DNA from: Agromyces luteolus
GTDB taxonomy: Bacteria > Actinomycetota > Actinomycetes > Actinomycetales > Microbacteriaceae
Direction: 5' to 3'
Assembly: GCF_009729855.1 (NCBI RefSeq)
Contig: NZ_WODA01000003.1
Span: 1 to 64,000 of the forward strand
Length of the DNA: 64,000 nucleotides
Below are positions 16,633-25,521 of this stretch, piece by piece (position 1 is the stretch's first letter; every line of letters begins with the position of its first letter). The notes under the pieces were generated by a model. It saw only the letters and a program-made list of their open reading frames with translations. It did not search any database and was not told the DNA's origin. A program made the translations under genes and the position numbers.

Positions 16633-18581
16633 GCGCGGCGCACCGCCCGACGACCGTCGTGGATGCCGAGATCGTCAGCTTCGACGTGTTCGACACGCTG
16701 CTCGATCGGGTGTTCCTCCGGCCGACGGACGTCTTCACCCTGACCCGGCACCGCGTCAACGCCGGCGGCGAGTTCTGGCTCGATGCCGGGTGGACGGATG
16801 CGCGCATCGCCGCCGAGGCCGCGTGCTACGCGACCCCCTCGATCGGTCCCGACATCACGATCGACGACATCTACGACCGTCTGGAGTCGACGCTCGGCAT
16901 GACGCCGGAGCTGCGGGCGGCGGTGCAGGCCGAGGAGATCGCGACCGAGCTCTCCGTGCTCGCACCCACCCGGCGCGGACGGGAGCTGTTCGATGCGGCC
17001 CGAGCGGCGGGCGCGCGCATCCTCATCGTGAGCGACATGTACCTGCCGCCGGACGCGATCGCCGAGGCGCTCACGGCCGGTGGATACTCGGGCTGGGACC
17101 GGCTCGTGGTCAGCGGATACGACCGGATCGCGAAGCACGACGGGACGGCGTTCCGGAAGCTCAGGGCCGAGTTCCCCGCGGAGCGGATCCTGCACGTCGG
17201 GGACAACGTCGTGAGCGATGTCGAGATGGCGCGGCGCGCCGGACTCGAGGCGCTGCACCTGCCGGGCGGTGCCGAACTCTGCCGCACCGTGGGCTCGGCC
17301 CACCCGTCGGAGGCGATCGGCCGCATCGCGGCCAACGAGCGGCACACGCACACCGAGTACGGCTGGAGCCTGATCGCGGGGCTCACCTCGCGGAACCGGG
17401 ATCGCCACGACGACGATGCCGCCGCGGAGCTCGGGTACGCCGTGCTGGGGCCCGTGCTCGTCGGCTTCACGCAGTGGCTGCACGCCGCGGCACGCGCGAG
17501 GGGCATCGACCGCCTCGCGTTCCTCGCGCGGGAGGGCAAGCTGCTCCGCGACGCGTACCGCGAACTGCTCGGCGACGACGCGCTGCGGAGCGACTACGTC
17601 TACGCATCGCGCCGCATGGTCAACCTCGCCGGCATCCGGACGCCCATCCGGCCCAGCGAGCTCGACTTCCTCGCCGCCACCGGCGCCCCGTTGCGCGTCG
17701 CCGAGTACGTCACCCGGTTCATCCCGGACATCGCTCCCGACCGCATCGACGCCGCCGCGCGATCGGTCGGGCTTCGGGCGGGCTCGGTCGTCGCGCCGGA
17801 GGAGGGTTCGCGGATGCGCCAGGTCTTCCGTGCGCTCGAGCCTGAGATCGTGGCCGCGGCGGGCCGTGAGCGCGGCCCGGTCATCGACTACCTGCGTTCG
17901 GTCGGACTGCACCGGCCGACGACGGCCGTCGTGGACGTCGGCTGGCAGGGCAGTATCCAGGCGTCGCTCCGGGCGATCCTCAACCCCGACCTCGAGGGGT
18001 TCTACTTCGGCATCCACCCGACCCCGAAGACCGTCGGAGCGGACTGGCTGCACGGGTTCGTCGACGGCCGGCAGGAGGCGGCGGCCGAGTGGCACCGCGA
18101 GTGCATCCTGCCCGGGATCGAGGTCGTCGAGCTGCTGTTCGGCAACCCCGTGGACGCGTCCGTCGCGACGGTCCGACGCGACGAGGACGGCGGATTCGCA
18201 CCCGTGTTCGGCGACGAGCGGATGCGTGACGCGGACGGTGCGCTCATCGCCACGGCCCAGCGAGCCGCCATGCGGTTCGTCCGGGACTTCCGGGAGGCAT
18301 CCTCGCTCATGCCCGCGGCGGTCTCCCAGCTCCCACTCGATGTCGCGCTCGCGTTCCTGGGCGAACTCGTGCTGCTTCCGACCGCCGAGCAGGCGCGCCT
18401 GCTCGGCGGGCTGATGCACGACAACTCGCTGGGCGTCACCGCCTCGCCGCTCGCGCTGCCCCGCCACGGCCGCCGCTACTACCGACTGCACCCGATGGCG
18501 ATGGAGCGGGAGCTCGATCGCGCCTGGTGGAAGGCGGGATTCCGGAAGAACGTCGAGTCCGGGCATGCCGCACGACGCTGA
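16629..18581 (+). CDS. HAD-superfamily protein of polysaccharide loci (COG5610-like)
   Basis: A 650-residue protein. The N-terminal part has the HAD nucleophile motif SFDVFDTLLDR near residue 18, motif II-like ILIVSDMYLPP, and motifs III-IV in AKHDGTAF and HVGDNVVSDVEMAR, so phosphatase chemistry is plausible. The following 400 residues, with FLAREGKLLRDAY and VDVGWQGSIQASL, match a domain seen in proteins encoded among glycosyltransferase genes. ATGA overlap with the preceding glycosyltransferase and a 17-base overlap with the next gene show tight coupling. A role in making or modifying a phosphorylated surface glycan is inferred from context. Confidence 0.75.
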   Translation: MSAAHRPTTVVDAEIVSFDVFDTLLDRVFLRPTDVFTLTRHRVNAGGEFWLDAGWTDARIAAEAACYATPSIGPDITIDDIYDRLESTLGMTPELRAAVQAEEIATELSVLAPTRRGRELFDAARAAGARILIVSDMYLPPDAIAEALTAGGYSGWDRLVVSGYDRIAKHDGTAFRKLRAEFPAERILHVGDNVVSDVEMARRAGLEALHLPGGAELCRTVGSAHPSEAIGRIAANERHTHTEYGWSLIAGLTSRNRDRHDDDAAAELGYAVLGPVLVGFTQWLHAAARARGIDRLAFLAREGKLLRDAYRELLGDDALRSDYVYASRRMVNLAGIRTPIRPSELDFLAATGAPLRVAEYVTRFIPDIAPDRIDAAARSVGLRAGSVVAPEEGSRMRQVFRALEPEIVAAAGRERGPVIDYLRSVGLHRPTTAVVDVGWQGSIQASLRAILNPDLEGFYFGIHPTPKTVGADWLHGFVDGRQEAAAEWHRECILPGIEVVELLFGNPVDASVATVRRDEDGGFAPVFGDERMRDADGALIATAQRAAMRFVRDFREASSLMPAAVSQLPLDVALAFLGELVLLPTAEQARLLGGLMHDNSLGVTASPLALPRHGRRYYRLHPMAMERELDRAWWKAGFRKNVESGHAARR

Positions 18582-19878
18582 CGCGTCGGCGTCGGCGTCG
18601 ACGTCGGGCCGGGAGACCCCGCGCCGCGCGCGGATCGACGCGTTCGACCACCTGCGCGGCTACTTCGTCGCGCTGATCATCGTGACGCACCTCTACCTGT
18701 CGCCCAACCTGATCGAGGTCGTGACCGGGCGCGGCGCGTTGCCCGCATCGGCGGCCGAGGGCTTCTGCGCGATCTCGGGCATCGTGATGGGATACGTGTT
18801 CCTCCCGCGGGTGCGTCGCGACGGCCTCCGCCCGGTGACGATCCGCTTGGTCCGCCGCGCGCTCATGATCTACCTGGCAGCGGTCGCGCTCACCGGCATC
18901 CGTCTCATGTTCGCGGCGCGCGAGGGCACCGCGGTGGATGCCGGCACCGTCGTGGAGGCCGTCACGCTCCGGACCGCCGCCGGGGTCGAGCCGGACTTCC
19001 TCGCGCTCTACGCACTCGTCGTCCTCGGTTCGCCGCTGGTGCTCTGGGCCGCCGCCCACCGCAGGGAGTGGATCGCGATCGCGCTCACCGGCGTGACGTG
19101 GCTGATCGCGCAGTTCGCCCCGGCACTCGACGACGCCGACGCGATGCGCCTCAGCTGGTCGTTCCTGTTCGTGATGGGGGTGACGATCGGATGCCGCTGG
19201 CCGGAACTGGCACGGGCGTGGCGTCGCCTGCCCGCGCGCGCGCGATCGTGGATCGCCACCGCGCTCGTCGTCGGGTTCGTGGCATCCGCGCTGCTGGCGG
19301 AGTTCCTGATCTTCTGGAACCACCACCTGCTCGTCGCCGCCGCCGGCGCCGACGGTCCGGCGCTCGACGCCATGCGCGGGATCGAGGCGCGGTTCCTCGC
19401 CGAGTGGACCTGGTTCGGCCCGCTCCAGGACAAGGCGAGCCTGGCTCCGTTCCGACTCGTGATCGGCACCCTCTGGTTCGCCGCACTGTTCCTGGTGTTC
19501 CGACGCGTCGGGCCGAGGCTCGATCGTGCGCTCGGCGGGATGCTGACGACCTTCGGGCGCAACTCGCTGGAGGCGTACGTCGCGCATCGGCTCGTGATCG
19601 AACTGGTCATCGCGCCGACGATCTGGGTCCGGATCGCCGAGCGGGACGACATCCTCCTGAACACGGCCGTCGTGATCGCGACCGAGGTGGTCGTCCTCGT
19701 GAGCGTCCGAGCGTGGCTGGCGGTTCGCGCTCGGCCGGCCGTGCGGGCCGCTCGCCGGGCGGGCACCGCCCGCGATCGACGCGACGACTCCTCCGAGCCG
19801 GGCCGTGCGGGCTCGACCGCGTCGCCGGCGACCATGGCTCCGTTCGCGGTCGTGGAATCCACGACCGTCGTACGATGA
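18565..19878 (+). CDS. OpgC-like integral membrane acyltransferase
   Basis: The 437-residue protein has about ten membrane helices and the features of OpgC and acyltransferase-3-like proteins. These include RIDAFDHLRGYFVALIIVTHLY near the start (with the conserved Arg and His), EGFCAISGIVMGY in the second helix, and FGRNSLEAYVAHRLVIE late in the chain. OpgC proteins succinylate periplasmic glucans; here the acceptor is probably the glycan made by the upstream genes. The start overlaps the HAD gene by 17 bases. The basic, Ser/Thr-rich C-terminus contains the promoter of the next gene, psuG. Exact acyl donor is unknown. Confidence 0.8.
   Translation: MPHDADASASASTSGRETPRRARIDAFDHLRGYFVALIIVTHLYLSPNLIEVVTGRGALPASAAEGFCAISGIVMGYVFLPRVRRDGLRPVTIRLVRRALMIYLAAVALTGIRLMFAAREGTAVDAGTVVEAVTLRTAAGVEPDFLALYALVVLGSPLVLWAAAHRREWIAIALTGVTWLIAQFAPALDDADAMRLSWSFLFVMGVTIGCRWPELARAWRRLPARARSWIATALVVGFVASALLAEFLIFWNHHLLVAAAGADGPALDAMRGIEARFLAEWTWFGPLQDKASLAPFRLVIGTLWFAALFLVFRRVGPRLDRALGGMLTTFGRNSLEAYVAHRLVIELVIAPTIWVRIAERDDILLNTAVVIATEVVVLVSVRAWLAVRARPAVRAARRAGTARDRRDDSSEPGRAGSTASPATMAPFAVVESTTVVR
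19871..19876 (+). promoter_or_regulatory. -10 element of leaderless psuG promoter
   Basis: TACGAT is followed by exactly six bases and the psuG ATG, the arrangement known from leaderless actinobacterial transcripts. A 7-bp hairpin, GTCGTGG-AAT-CCACGAC at 19849-19865, lies just upstream inside the end of the OpgC-like gene. Confidence 0.65.
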
Positions 19879-19882
19879 CGCC

Positions 19883-20803
19883 ATGCCCCCCGCTCCCGCC
19901 ACGGCCCTGCGCGTCGCCGATCGCGTCCGCGACGCCGTCGACGCCGGTCGTCCCGTCCTCGCGCTCGAATCGACGATCCTGACGCACGGGCTCCCGAGCC
20001 CGCGGAACCTCGAGGTCGGGCTCGCGACGGAGGCGCTCGTGCGCGAGGCCGGGGTCGAGCCCGCAACGATCGGCGTCGTAGGCGGCACCGCGATCATCGG
20101 CCTCGACGAGCGCGAGATCGAACGCCTCTGCACCGCGGAGGGCGTCGTCAAGGCGAGCACGCGCGACCTCCCGGTCGCCCGCGCCGCCGGCCTGGACGCG
20201 GGCACGACCGTCGCGGCGACGGCGTGGCTCGCGCACCGCGCCGGCATCCGCGTGTTCTCGACGGGCGGGCTCGGCGGCGTGCATCGCGGTGCGAGCGACA
20301 CGTTCGACGAGTCGACCGACCTGCCCGCGCTCGCCGCGACGCCGATCGTGGTCGTGAGCGCGGGCGTGAAGTCGATCCTCGACGTCGGTGCGACGCTCGA
20401 GCGGCTCGAGACGCTCGGCATCACCGTGCTCGGCTACCGGACGGACCGGTTCCCGGGCTTCTACGTCGCCGATTCCGGGTTCCCCGTTCCCGCGCGCGTC
20501 GAATCCGCGGCGGAGGCGGCGGCGGTCGCACGCGGTCGCAACGAACTCGGCCTGGGCGCGGCGGTGCTCGTCGCGAATCCCGTCGCGGAGTCCGATCAAC
20601 TCGACCCCGAGGTCCACACGCGGGTGCTCGCCGAGGCGCTGAGGGCGGCGGATGCCGCGGGCGTCGCCGGTCACGACACGACGCCGTTCCTCCTCGACTT
20701 CGTCCAGCGCGCCACCGGCGGCCGCAGCCTCGAGGCGAACCTCGCGGTGTATCGCGGCAACGCGCGCCTCGGTGCGGAGATCGCGCGTGAGCTCGCCGGC
20801 TGA
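19883..20803 (+). CDS. psuG: Pseudouridine-5'-phosphate glycosidase
   Basis: PsuG reversibly splits pseudouridine 5'-phosphate into uracil and ribose 5-phosphate and allows reuse of pseudouridine from RNA decay. The 306 residues align along their whole length with the family: ALESTILTHGLPSPRN, the GVVGGTAIIGLDEREIERL stretch, RVFSTGGLGGVHRGA, and VSAGVKSILDVGATLERLETLG with the catalytic lysine region. There is no ribosome-binding site and the promoter is leaderless. The kinase gene that supplies its substrate overlaps its 3' end by 17 bases. Confidence 0.95.
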   Translation: MPPAPATALRVADRVRDAVDAGRPVLALESTILTHGLPSPRNLEVGLATEALVREAGVEPATIGVVGGTAIIGLDEREIERLCTAEGVVKASTRDLPVARAAGLDAGTTVAATAWLAHRAGIRVFSTGGLGGVHRGASDTFDESTDLPALAATPIVVVSAGVKSILDVGATLERLETLGITVLGYRTDRFPGFYVADSGFPVPARVESAAEAAAVARGRNELGLGAAVLVANPVAESDQLDPEVHTRVLAEALRAADAAGVAGHDTTPFLLDFVQRATGGRSLEANLAVYRGNARLGAEIARELAG

Positions 20804-21680
20804 GCGGCCCGGCATCCTCGTCGTCGTCGGGGACCTGCTCGAGGACATCGTCGTCTGGGCGACCGGTCCGATCCGCGCCGCGACGGATTCCGCGGCGCAG
20901 GTGTTCCGTTCGCGCGGCGGAAGTGCCGCGAACGTCGCCGCGCACGCGGCTGCGCACGTGCGCACCCGGTTCATCGGGCGGGTCGGCGACGACGGCGCGG
21001 GAGTCGCGCTCGCGTCCGCGCTCGCGGCGTCCGGTGTCGACGTGCGCGGCCAGCGCGAGGGACGCACGGGCGCCGTCGTGCTCCTGGTCGCGCCCGACGG
21101 CGAGCGCACGATGTTCCCGGACCGCGCGTCGGCTGCGGAACTGCACGACGTGCCGGCGGACTGGCTGGACGGCATCTCCTGGTTGCACGTGCCGAGCTAC
21201 GGCTTCGAGCACGAGCCCATGCGCGGCGAGGTGCACCGCCTGGTCGATCTCGCGCGCGAGCGCGGGGCGCGGGTCTCGATCGACGCGTCGTCAACCGGAC
21301 TCCTCGAGGGCCTGGGCGTCGAGCTCGTCATCGGCTGGTTCGCCGAGCTCCGGCCCGACGTGCTGTTCGCGAACGAGACCGAGGCCGAGCTGCTCGGCGT
21401 CGCCGACGGCGGCCCGGTCGCGGCATCCGTCGCCGATCGCGTCGTCGTGAAGCACGGACCGGCACCGACCGAGGTGTTCGACGGCGGCGCGCGCATCGCC
21501 CGCGTGTCCGTCACGCCGGTCGGCGCGGTGCGCGACCTCACCGGCGCGGGCGACGCGTTCGCGGCCGGGTACGTCGCGGCCGCGATGGCCGGGGCGGATG
21601 CCACGGCGTCGTGCGTCGCAGGGCACGCGCTCGCGGCATCCGTCATCGCCTCGCCGGGCGGCGACGTCGACCGCGGTTGA
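20787..21680 (+). CDS. psuK: PfkB-family carbohydrate kinase, probable pseudouridine kinase
   Basis: The 297-residue protein is a ribokinase-type kinase with GGSAANVAAHAAAH near residue 43 and the catalytic DLTGAGDAFAAGYV anion-hole motif near residue 250. The partner psuG directly upstream indicates that it phosphorylates pseudouridine. The GTG at 20787 was chosen because GGAG lies seven bases upstream and the conserved VVVGDLLEDIV strand follows; the frame overlaps psuG. Other sugar or nucleoside substrates cannot be excluded from sequence alone. Confidence 0.85.
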   Translation: MSSPAERPGILVVVGDLLEDIVVWATGPIRAATDSAAQVFRSRGGSAANVAAHAAAHVRTRFIGRVGDDGAGVALASALAASGVDVRGQREGRTGAVVLLVAPDGERTMFPDRASAAELHDVPADWLDGISWLHVPSYGFEHEPMRGEVHRLVDLARERGARVSIDASSTGLLEGLGVELVIGWFAELRPDVLFANETEAELLGVADGGPVAASVADRVVVKHGPAPTEVFDGGARIARVSVTPVGAVRDLTGAGDAFAAGYVAAAMAGADATASCVAGHALAASVIASPGGDVDRG

Positions 21681-21831
21681 CGGGCGCGCTCGCGCTCGAG
21701 GTCGGAAGGCAGGCTGTCCACAAGAAGTACGGGCGGGCCTGAGGCTCCCAGCTGGGCGACGTATGCTGCAATGCGGCCCGCGATCCCCCGACGACGGATG
21801 CCGCCGCCGCGCGCCGCGAAGGAATGACCTC

Positions 21832-23892
21832 ATGAGCGACACCGAGACCACACCCGGCCCCCGCGCCGCCGCCCGCGCCGCCGAGCGCGCGGCCGAGCGC
21901 GCAGCCCGCACCGGCAGCATCCCGCTCGTCGGCCGACGCGACGCCGGCCGGCGACCCGACCGCGATGCCGACGCGGGCACCGCCGGCGCCGCCGCGGACG
22001 GCGCCCCCGCGACGACGCGGCCCGCACGCCGCAACCCGTTCGGGCGCCGCGGCGACACCCCGCCCGGGCCCCGCGCGACGTTCCGGCAGCTGCTGCCGTT
22101 CATCTTCGAGCACCGACCGGTGCTCATCCTCGTCGCCGTGCTCTCCGTCGTCGGCGCGATCGCGAGCCTCGCGCAGCCGCTGCTCGTCGGCCGCGTCATC
22201 ACGATCGTCGAGGCCGGCGACGCGCTCGACGGCATCGTCTGGCTGCTCGTCGCGCTCGTCGTCGTGAGCGCGATCATCACGGGCTACCAGCACTACCTGC
22301 TCCAGCGCACCGGCGAGGGCGTCGTGCTCTCTAGCCGACGCCGACTCGTCGCGAAGATCCTCCACCTGCCGATCGCCGAGTTCGACACGCGCCGCACGGG
22401 CGACCTCGTCTCCCGGGTCGGCAGTGACACCACGATGCTCCGGGCCGTCCTGACGCAGGGCCTCGTCGAGGCGATCGGCGGCGCGGTCACCTTCGTCGGC
22501 GCGCTCATCGCGATGCTCGTCATCGACGCGGCGCTGCTCGGCCTGACGGTGCTCGTCATCGCGATCGCGATCACGACGGTGACCCTGCTCTCCGCGCGCG
22601 TGCGCGAGGCGTCGCACGCGGCCCAGGCGAAGGTCGGCGACGTCGCGGCATCCGTCGAGCGCGCCATCACCTCGGTGCGCACGATCCGCGCCGCCGGCGC
22701 GACCGAGCGCGAGGTGCGCGACGTCGAGGCCGAGGCCGAGGGCGCCTGGGAGATGGGCGTCAAGGTCGCTCGGATCTCGGCGCTCATCGTGCCGATCGCC
22801 GGCATCGCGATGCAGGTGTCGTTCCTCGTCGTGCTGGGCGTCGGCGGGTTCCGCGTCGCCTCGGGGGCGATCACGATCGCCGACCTCGTCGCCTTCATCC
22901 TGTTCCTCTTCATGATGATCCTGCCGCTCGGCCAGGCGTTCGGCGCGATCACGTCGGTCAACCAGGCGCTCGGCGCGCTCGGCCGCATCCAGGAGATCCT
23001 CGACCTGCCCGACGAGGACGCGCACGACCGGCAGCTCGCCGCGCGCGCCGTCATGGTCGGCCCGGCCAACGAGGGCCTGCTGCCGGATGCCGCGGCCGTC
23101 GAGTTCGACGACGTCCACTTCGCGTACGCGCTCACCCGCCCGTCCGACCCGGCCGACCCCGGCAACGACTCGCCCGACGAGCACCGGCCCGAACCCGACG
23201 TGACCGAACGTCAGCCGGTGCTCCGCGGCGTCTCCTTCCGGGTGCCGCGCGGCCGGCGGATCGCGCTCGTCGGCCCGTCCGGCGCCGGCAAGTCGACGAT
23301 CCTCGCACTCATCGAGCGCTTCTACGACCCGAGCGTCGGCACCGTCCGCCTCGGCGGACTCGACCTGCGCACGCTCGACCGCGCGGAGCTGCGAGCGCAG
23401 ATCGGCTACGTCGAGCAGGACGCACCCGTCCTCGCCGGCACGATCCGCGACAACCTCAGGCTCGGCAGCCCCGACGCGACCGACGCGGAGTGCGTGCACG
23501 TGCTGCACGCCGTCAACCTCGGGTCCGTGCTCGAGCGCGACCCCGCCGGGCTCGACGCGCAGGTCGGCGAGAACGGCATCATGCTCTCGGGCGGCGAGCG
23601 CCAGCGGCTCGCGATCGCCCGCACGTTGCTCGCGGCGCCGCCGATCCTGCTGCTCGACGAGTCGACCTCGTCGCTCGACGGGGTGAACGAGCGCATGATG
23701 CGCGAGGCGATCGACGCGGTCGCGGCAGGGCGCACGCTCATCGTCATCGCTCACCGGCTCTCCACGGTCGTCGACTCCGACCGCATCGTCGTCGTGGAGG
23801 ACGGCCGGGTCATCGGCGAGGGCACCCACCAGGAGCTCGTCCAGTCGGTGCCGCTCTACCGGGAGCTCGCCGAGCACCAGCTGCTCGTCTGA
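21832..23892 (+). CDS. ABC exporter half-transporter (fused membrane and ATPase domains)
   Basis: A 686-residue type IV ABC exporter. After an unusual Arg/Ala-rich cytoplasmic extension of about 80 residues come six membrane helices (about 95-370) and an ATPase domain with Walker A GPSGAGKST, signature LSGGERQRLAIA, Walker B ILLLDEST and the H-loop IAHRLS. A Pro/Asp-rich insert (about 430-460) follows the first strand of the ATPase domain. AAGGA precedes the ATG. No partner half-transporter is adjacent, so it may work as a homodimer. Drug or lipid export is typical of the group, but the substrate is unknown. A possible -10 (TATGCT) lies at 21762-21767. Confidence 0.9.
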   Translation: MSDTETTPGPRAAARAAERAAERAARTGSIPLVGRRDAGRRPDRDADAGTAGAAADGAPATTRPARRNPFGRRGDTPPGPRATFRQLLPFIFEHRPVLILVAVLSVVGAIASLAQPLLVGRVITIVEAGDALDGIVWLLVALVVVSAIITGYQHYLLQRTGEGVVLSSRRRLVAKILHLPIAEFDTRRTGDLVSRVGSDTTMLRAVLTQGLVEAIGGAVTFVGALIAMLVIDAALLGLTVLVIAIAITTVTLLSARVREASHAAQAKVGDVAASVERAITSVRTIRAAGATEREVRDVEAEAEGAWEMGVKVARISALIVPIAGIAMQVSFLVVLGVGGFRVASGAITIADLVAFILFLFMMILPLGQAFGAITSVNQALGALGRIQEILDLPDEDAHDRQLAARAVMVGPANEGLLPDAAAVEFDDVHFAYALTRPSDPADPGNDSPDEHRPEPDVTERQPVLRGVSFRVPRGRRIALVGPSGAGKSTILALIERFYDPSVGTVRLGGLDLRTLDRAELRAQIGYVEQDAPVLAGTIRDNLRLGSPDATDAECVHVLHAVNLGSVLERDPAGLDAQVGENGIMLSGGERQRLAIARTLLAAPPILLLDESTSSLDGVNERMMREAIDAVAAGRTLIVIAHRLSTVVDSDRIVVVEDGRVIGEGTHQELVQSVPLYRELAEHQLLV

Positions 23893-23910
23893 GCCGCGCG
23901 ACCGGAGCCG

Positions 23911-23960
23911 AGCCGCTCCGAGCCGCTCCGAGCCGCTCCGGGCCGCTCCGGGCCGCTCCG
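23911..23960. repeat. Five tandem copies of a 10-bp unit
   Basis: The unit RGCCGCTCCG occurs five times head to tail: three copies begin with A (23911-23940) and two with G (23941-23960). It lies just after the ABC exporter stop. Such short GC-rich arrays vary by slippage; no function is evident. Confidence 0.85.
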
Positions 23961-24006
23961 GGACCCGAGGTTCCCTCCACCCCGGATTCAGGGCTGACCC
24001 CCACCC

Positions 24007-24045
24007 CGCCCCGGGGCCTGCGCGGATGCCGCGGGCTCCGGGGCG
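24007..24045 (+). terminator. Hairpin, probable terminator after the ABC exporter
   Basis: CGCCCCGG and CCGGGGCG form an 8-bp outer stem enclosing a further GC-rich fold around GCGGATGCCGCGG. It lies between the tandem repeat and the next gene. Confidence 0.5.
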
Positions 24046-24105
24046 TCCGTACGGTGTCCTCATCGCTTCCCGGCGCGCCCGCGCCATCCACCCCGGAGGA
24101 CCACC

Positions 24106-24906
24106 ATGACCTTGCTCGACGCTCCCAGGACCGCTGCCCGCGGTGCGACGACCGTGCGCGACCTCGCCGCGGTCCTCGCCGCCCCCGCCACCGACGAGGA
24201 CGAGTCGCCCGCCTCGCCCGAGCCCACGTTCGACGCCCTCCGCGCACGCCTCCAGACCTGGCTGCGCGAGTGGGACACCCAGCGCCTGCCCGCGTTCGAG
24301 CAGGCACGCTCGGTCGCCCCGGCCGGCGACCGCCCCACCTCGCTCCGCGCCGCGCCCACGCGCACCGACGGCGCGGTCCGGCTCACGGCGAGCCTCTACG
24401 ACCCGCCGAGCCGCGGCGGCGACCCGCTCGCCTGGACGCGCAACTGGGTCACGGCGGTCGTGCTGCCGACGGCACCGGTCGACGGCCGCGTGTTCTACCG
24501 CTTCCGCGTCGGCAGCCGGCTCGTGCTCGACGGCCGCGCGGAGACCGCGCTCGTCTCGACGAGCGTGCACGTCGGCGTCGTGCCGGATGCCGCGGCCGGA
24601 AGCCCCTTCGACGTGCCCGGGTTCGCGACCCCCACGCTGCGCCCGCTCGTCGGCGTCACCGCGCGCGAGGACGTCGACGCGCAGGCCGAGCAGGACATCG
24701 AGGGCTCGATCGCCGTCCGGGCGGGCGAGTCGCCCGTGATCGGCATCGTCGTCGGCGCCGACATCGTGTTCCGCGACGGATGGATGCGCGTGCACGAGGG
24801 CTCGGGCCTCTGGGTCGGCGCCGCCGACCGCGGACCGACGGGCTCGGTCGAGGTGCGCTTCGCACCCGACGCGCTGCTCGACCTCTTCGGCGAGGCCGGC
24901 GTCTGA
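24106..24906 (+). CDS. Hypothetical protein, 266 residues
   Basis: Not recognised. The protein is soluble and lacks a signal peptide or membrane helix. Residues about 45-75 are amphipathic helical (TFDALRARLQTWLREWDTQRLP). From about 85 to the end the sequence is rich in alternating beta strands (AVRLTASLYDPP, RVFYRFRVGSRLVLDG, LVSTSVHVGVVP, IGIVVGADIVF). GGAGGACCACC gives a clear ribosome-binding site for the ATG. It stands alone between two hairpins. The overall pattern suggests a beta-sandwich or barrel, but no catalytic motif is apparent. Confidence 0.65.
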   Translation: MTLLDAPRTAARGATTVRDLAAVLAAPATDEDESPASPEPTFDALRARLQTWLREWDTQRLPAFEQARSVAPAGDRPTSLRAAPTRTDGAVRLTASLYDPPSRGGDPLAWTRNWVTAVVLPTAPVDGRVFYRFRVGSRLVLDGRAETALVSTSVHVGVVPDAAAGSPFDVPGFATPTLRPLVGVTAREDVDAQAEQDIEGSIAVRAGESPVIGIVVGADIVFRDGWMRVHEGSGLWVGAADRGPTGSVEVRFAPDALLDLFGEAGV

Positions 24907-24917
24907 CACTGACCGGC

Positions 24918-24949
24918 GTCCCATGCGGCGTAGCCTCGCCGCATGGGAC
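24918..24949 (+). promoter_or_regulatory. Perfect 13-bp inverted repeat spanning promoter and start codon
   Basis: GTCCCATGCGGCG (24918-24930) and its exact reverse complement (24937-24949) flank a six-base loop, TAGCCT, that fits the -10 consensus TANNNT. The ATG of the downstream gene (24943) lies inside the right arm, six bases after TAGCCT, so the transcript is probably leaderless. A protein bound to this palindrome would block both -10 and start. Confidence 0.65.
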
Positions 24950-25413
24950 GCTTCGCCGTGGTGCTGCCGATCGACCCGCTCGAGGTCGGCGGCAGCTTCC
25001 CGGTGTCGTCGTGGCCGCTGCACGTCACCGTCGTCGAACCGTTCGAGACCGATCACGGCGCCGCTTGGGTCGCCGACCTCATGGGGCCGGTGCTGCACGG
25101 ACGGCGGGCGATCGAGGTCACCGCGTTCGCCCGGGCGATGTTCGGCCGCCGGCACGACGTGCCCGTCACGCTCGTCCGCGACGGCGGGCCGCTCGGCGCG
25201 ATGCGCACACGTCTCCTCGATGCGCTGCGCGAGGCCGACGTCGACGTTGCCCGAGCGCGATCGGACTTCCGGCCGCACGTGACCGACACCGCGCGCGGCA
25301 CGATGCCGACGGGCCGCACCGCCCGGCTCATCCAGGTCGCGCTGGTCGACCTGCGCCCGCCGGAAGGCCGCGCGATGCGCTCGGTCGCCGCCGTCTGGCC
25401 ACTCGACGGCTGA
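24943..25413 (+). CDS. 2H phosphoesterase superfamily protein (LigT / 2'-5' RNA ligase-like)
   Basis: The 156-residue protein has the two H-x-T motifs of the 2H superfamily, HVT at 27-29 and HVT at 112-114, about 85 residues apart. LHVTVVEPF and the small bilobed size are also typical. Members hydrolyse or form 2',5' or cyclic phosphodiester bonds in RNA or nucleotides. The gene has no ribosome-binding site and uses the leaderless promoter embedded in the inverted repeat at 24918. Its physiological substrate is not evident from neighbours. Confidence 0.82.
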   Translation: MGRFAVVLPIDPLEVGGSFPVSSWPLHVTVVEPFETDHGAAWVADLMGPVLHGRRAIEVTAFARAMFGRRHDVPVTLVRDGGPLGAMRTRLLDALREADVDVARARSDFRPHVTDTARGTMPTGRTARLIQVALVDLRPPEGRAMRSVAAVWPLDG

Positions 25414-25455
25414 TGCCGACGCCCATCAGCGCGAGCGCCGGTCGCCCCGTCCCCC

Positions 25456-25521
25456 AGCGCGTGTGGATCCGCCGAGCGCAATCGCGTCCGCACACGCGCT
25501 CGACGGATCTACACGCGCTCG
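25456..25521. repeat. 66-bp palindromic intergenic element, copy A
   Basis: This element matches 33771-33836 at 55 of 66 positions without gaps. Each copy is a near-perfect dyad with arms of about 24 bases; the arms read AGCGCGTG.GGATCC.CCGAGCGC and its complement. Copy A overlaps the last codons and stop of the DUF1622-like gene and lies between convergent genes. It resembles a REP/BIME-type element and may also terminate transcription. Confidence 0.75.

Noticed and set aside
23911-23960. CRISPR-like array
   Set aside because: The units are 10 bases with no spacers between them and no cas genes nearby; it is a simple tandem repeat.
21643-25278. A 1211-codon minus-strand frame opposite the ABC exporter and neighbours
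   Set aside because: It overlaps several well-supported plus-strand genes with motifs and ribosome-binding sites and has itself no recognisable feature.
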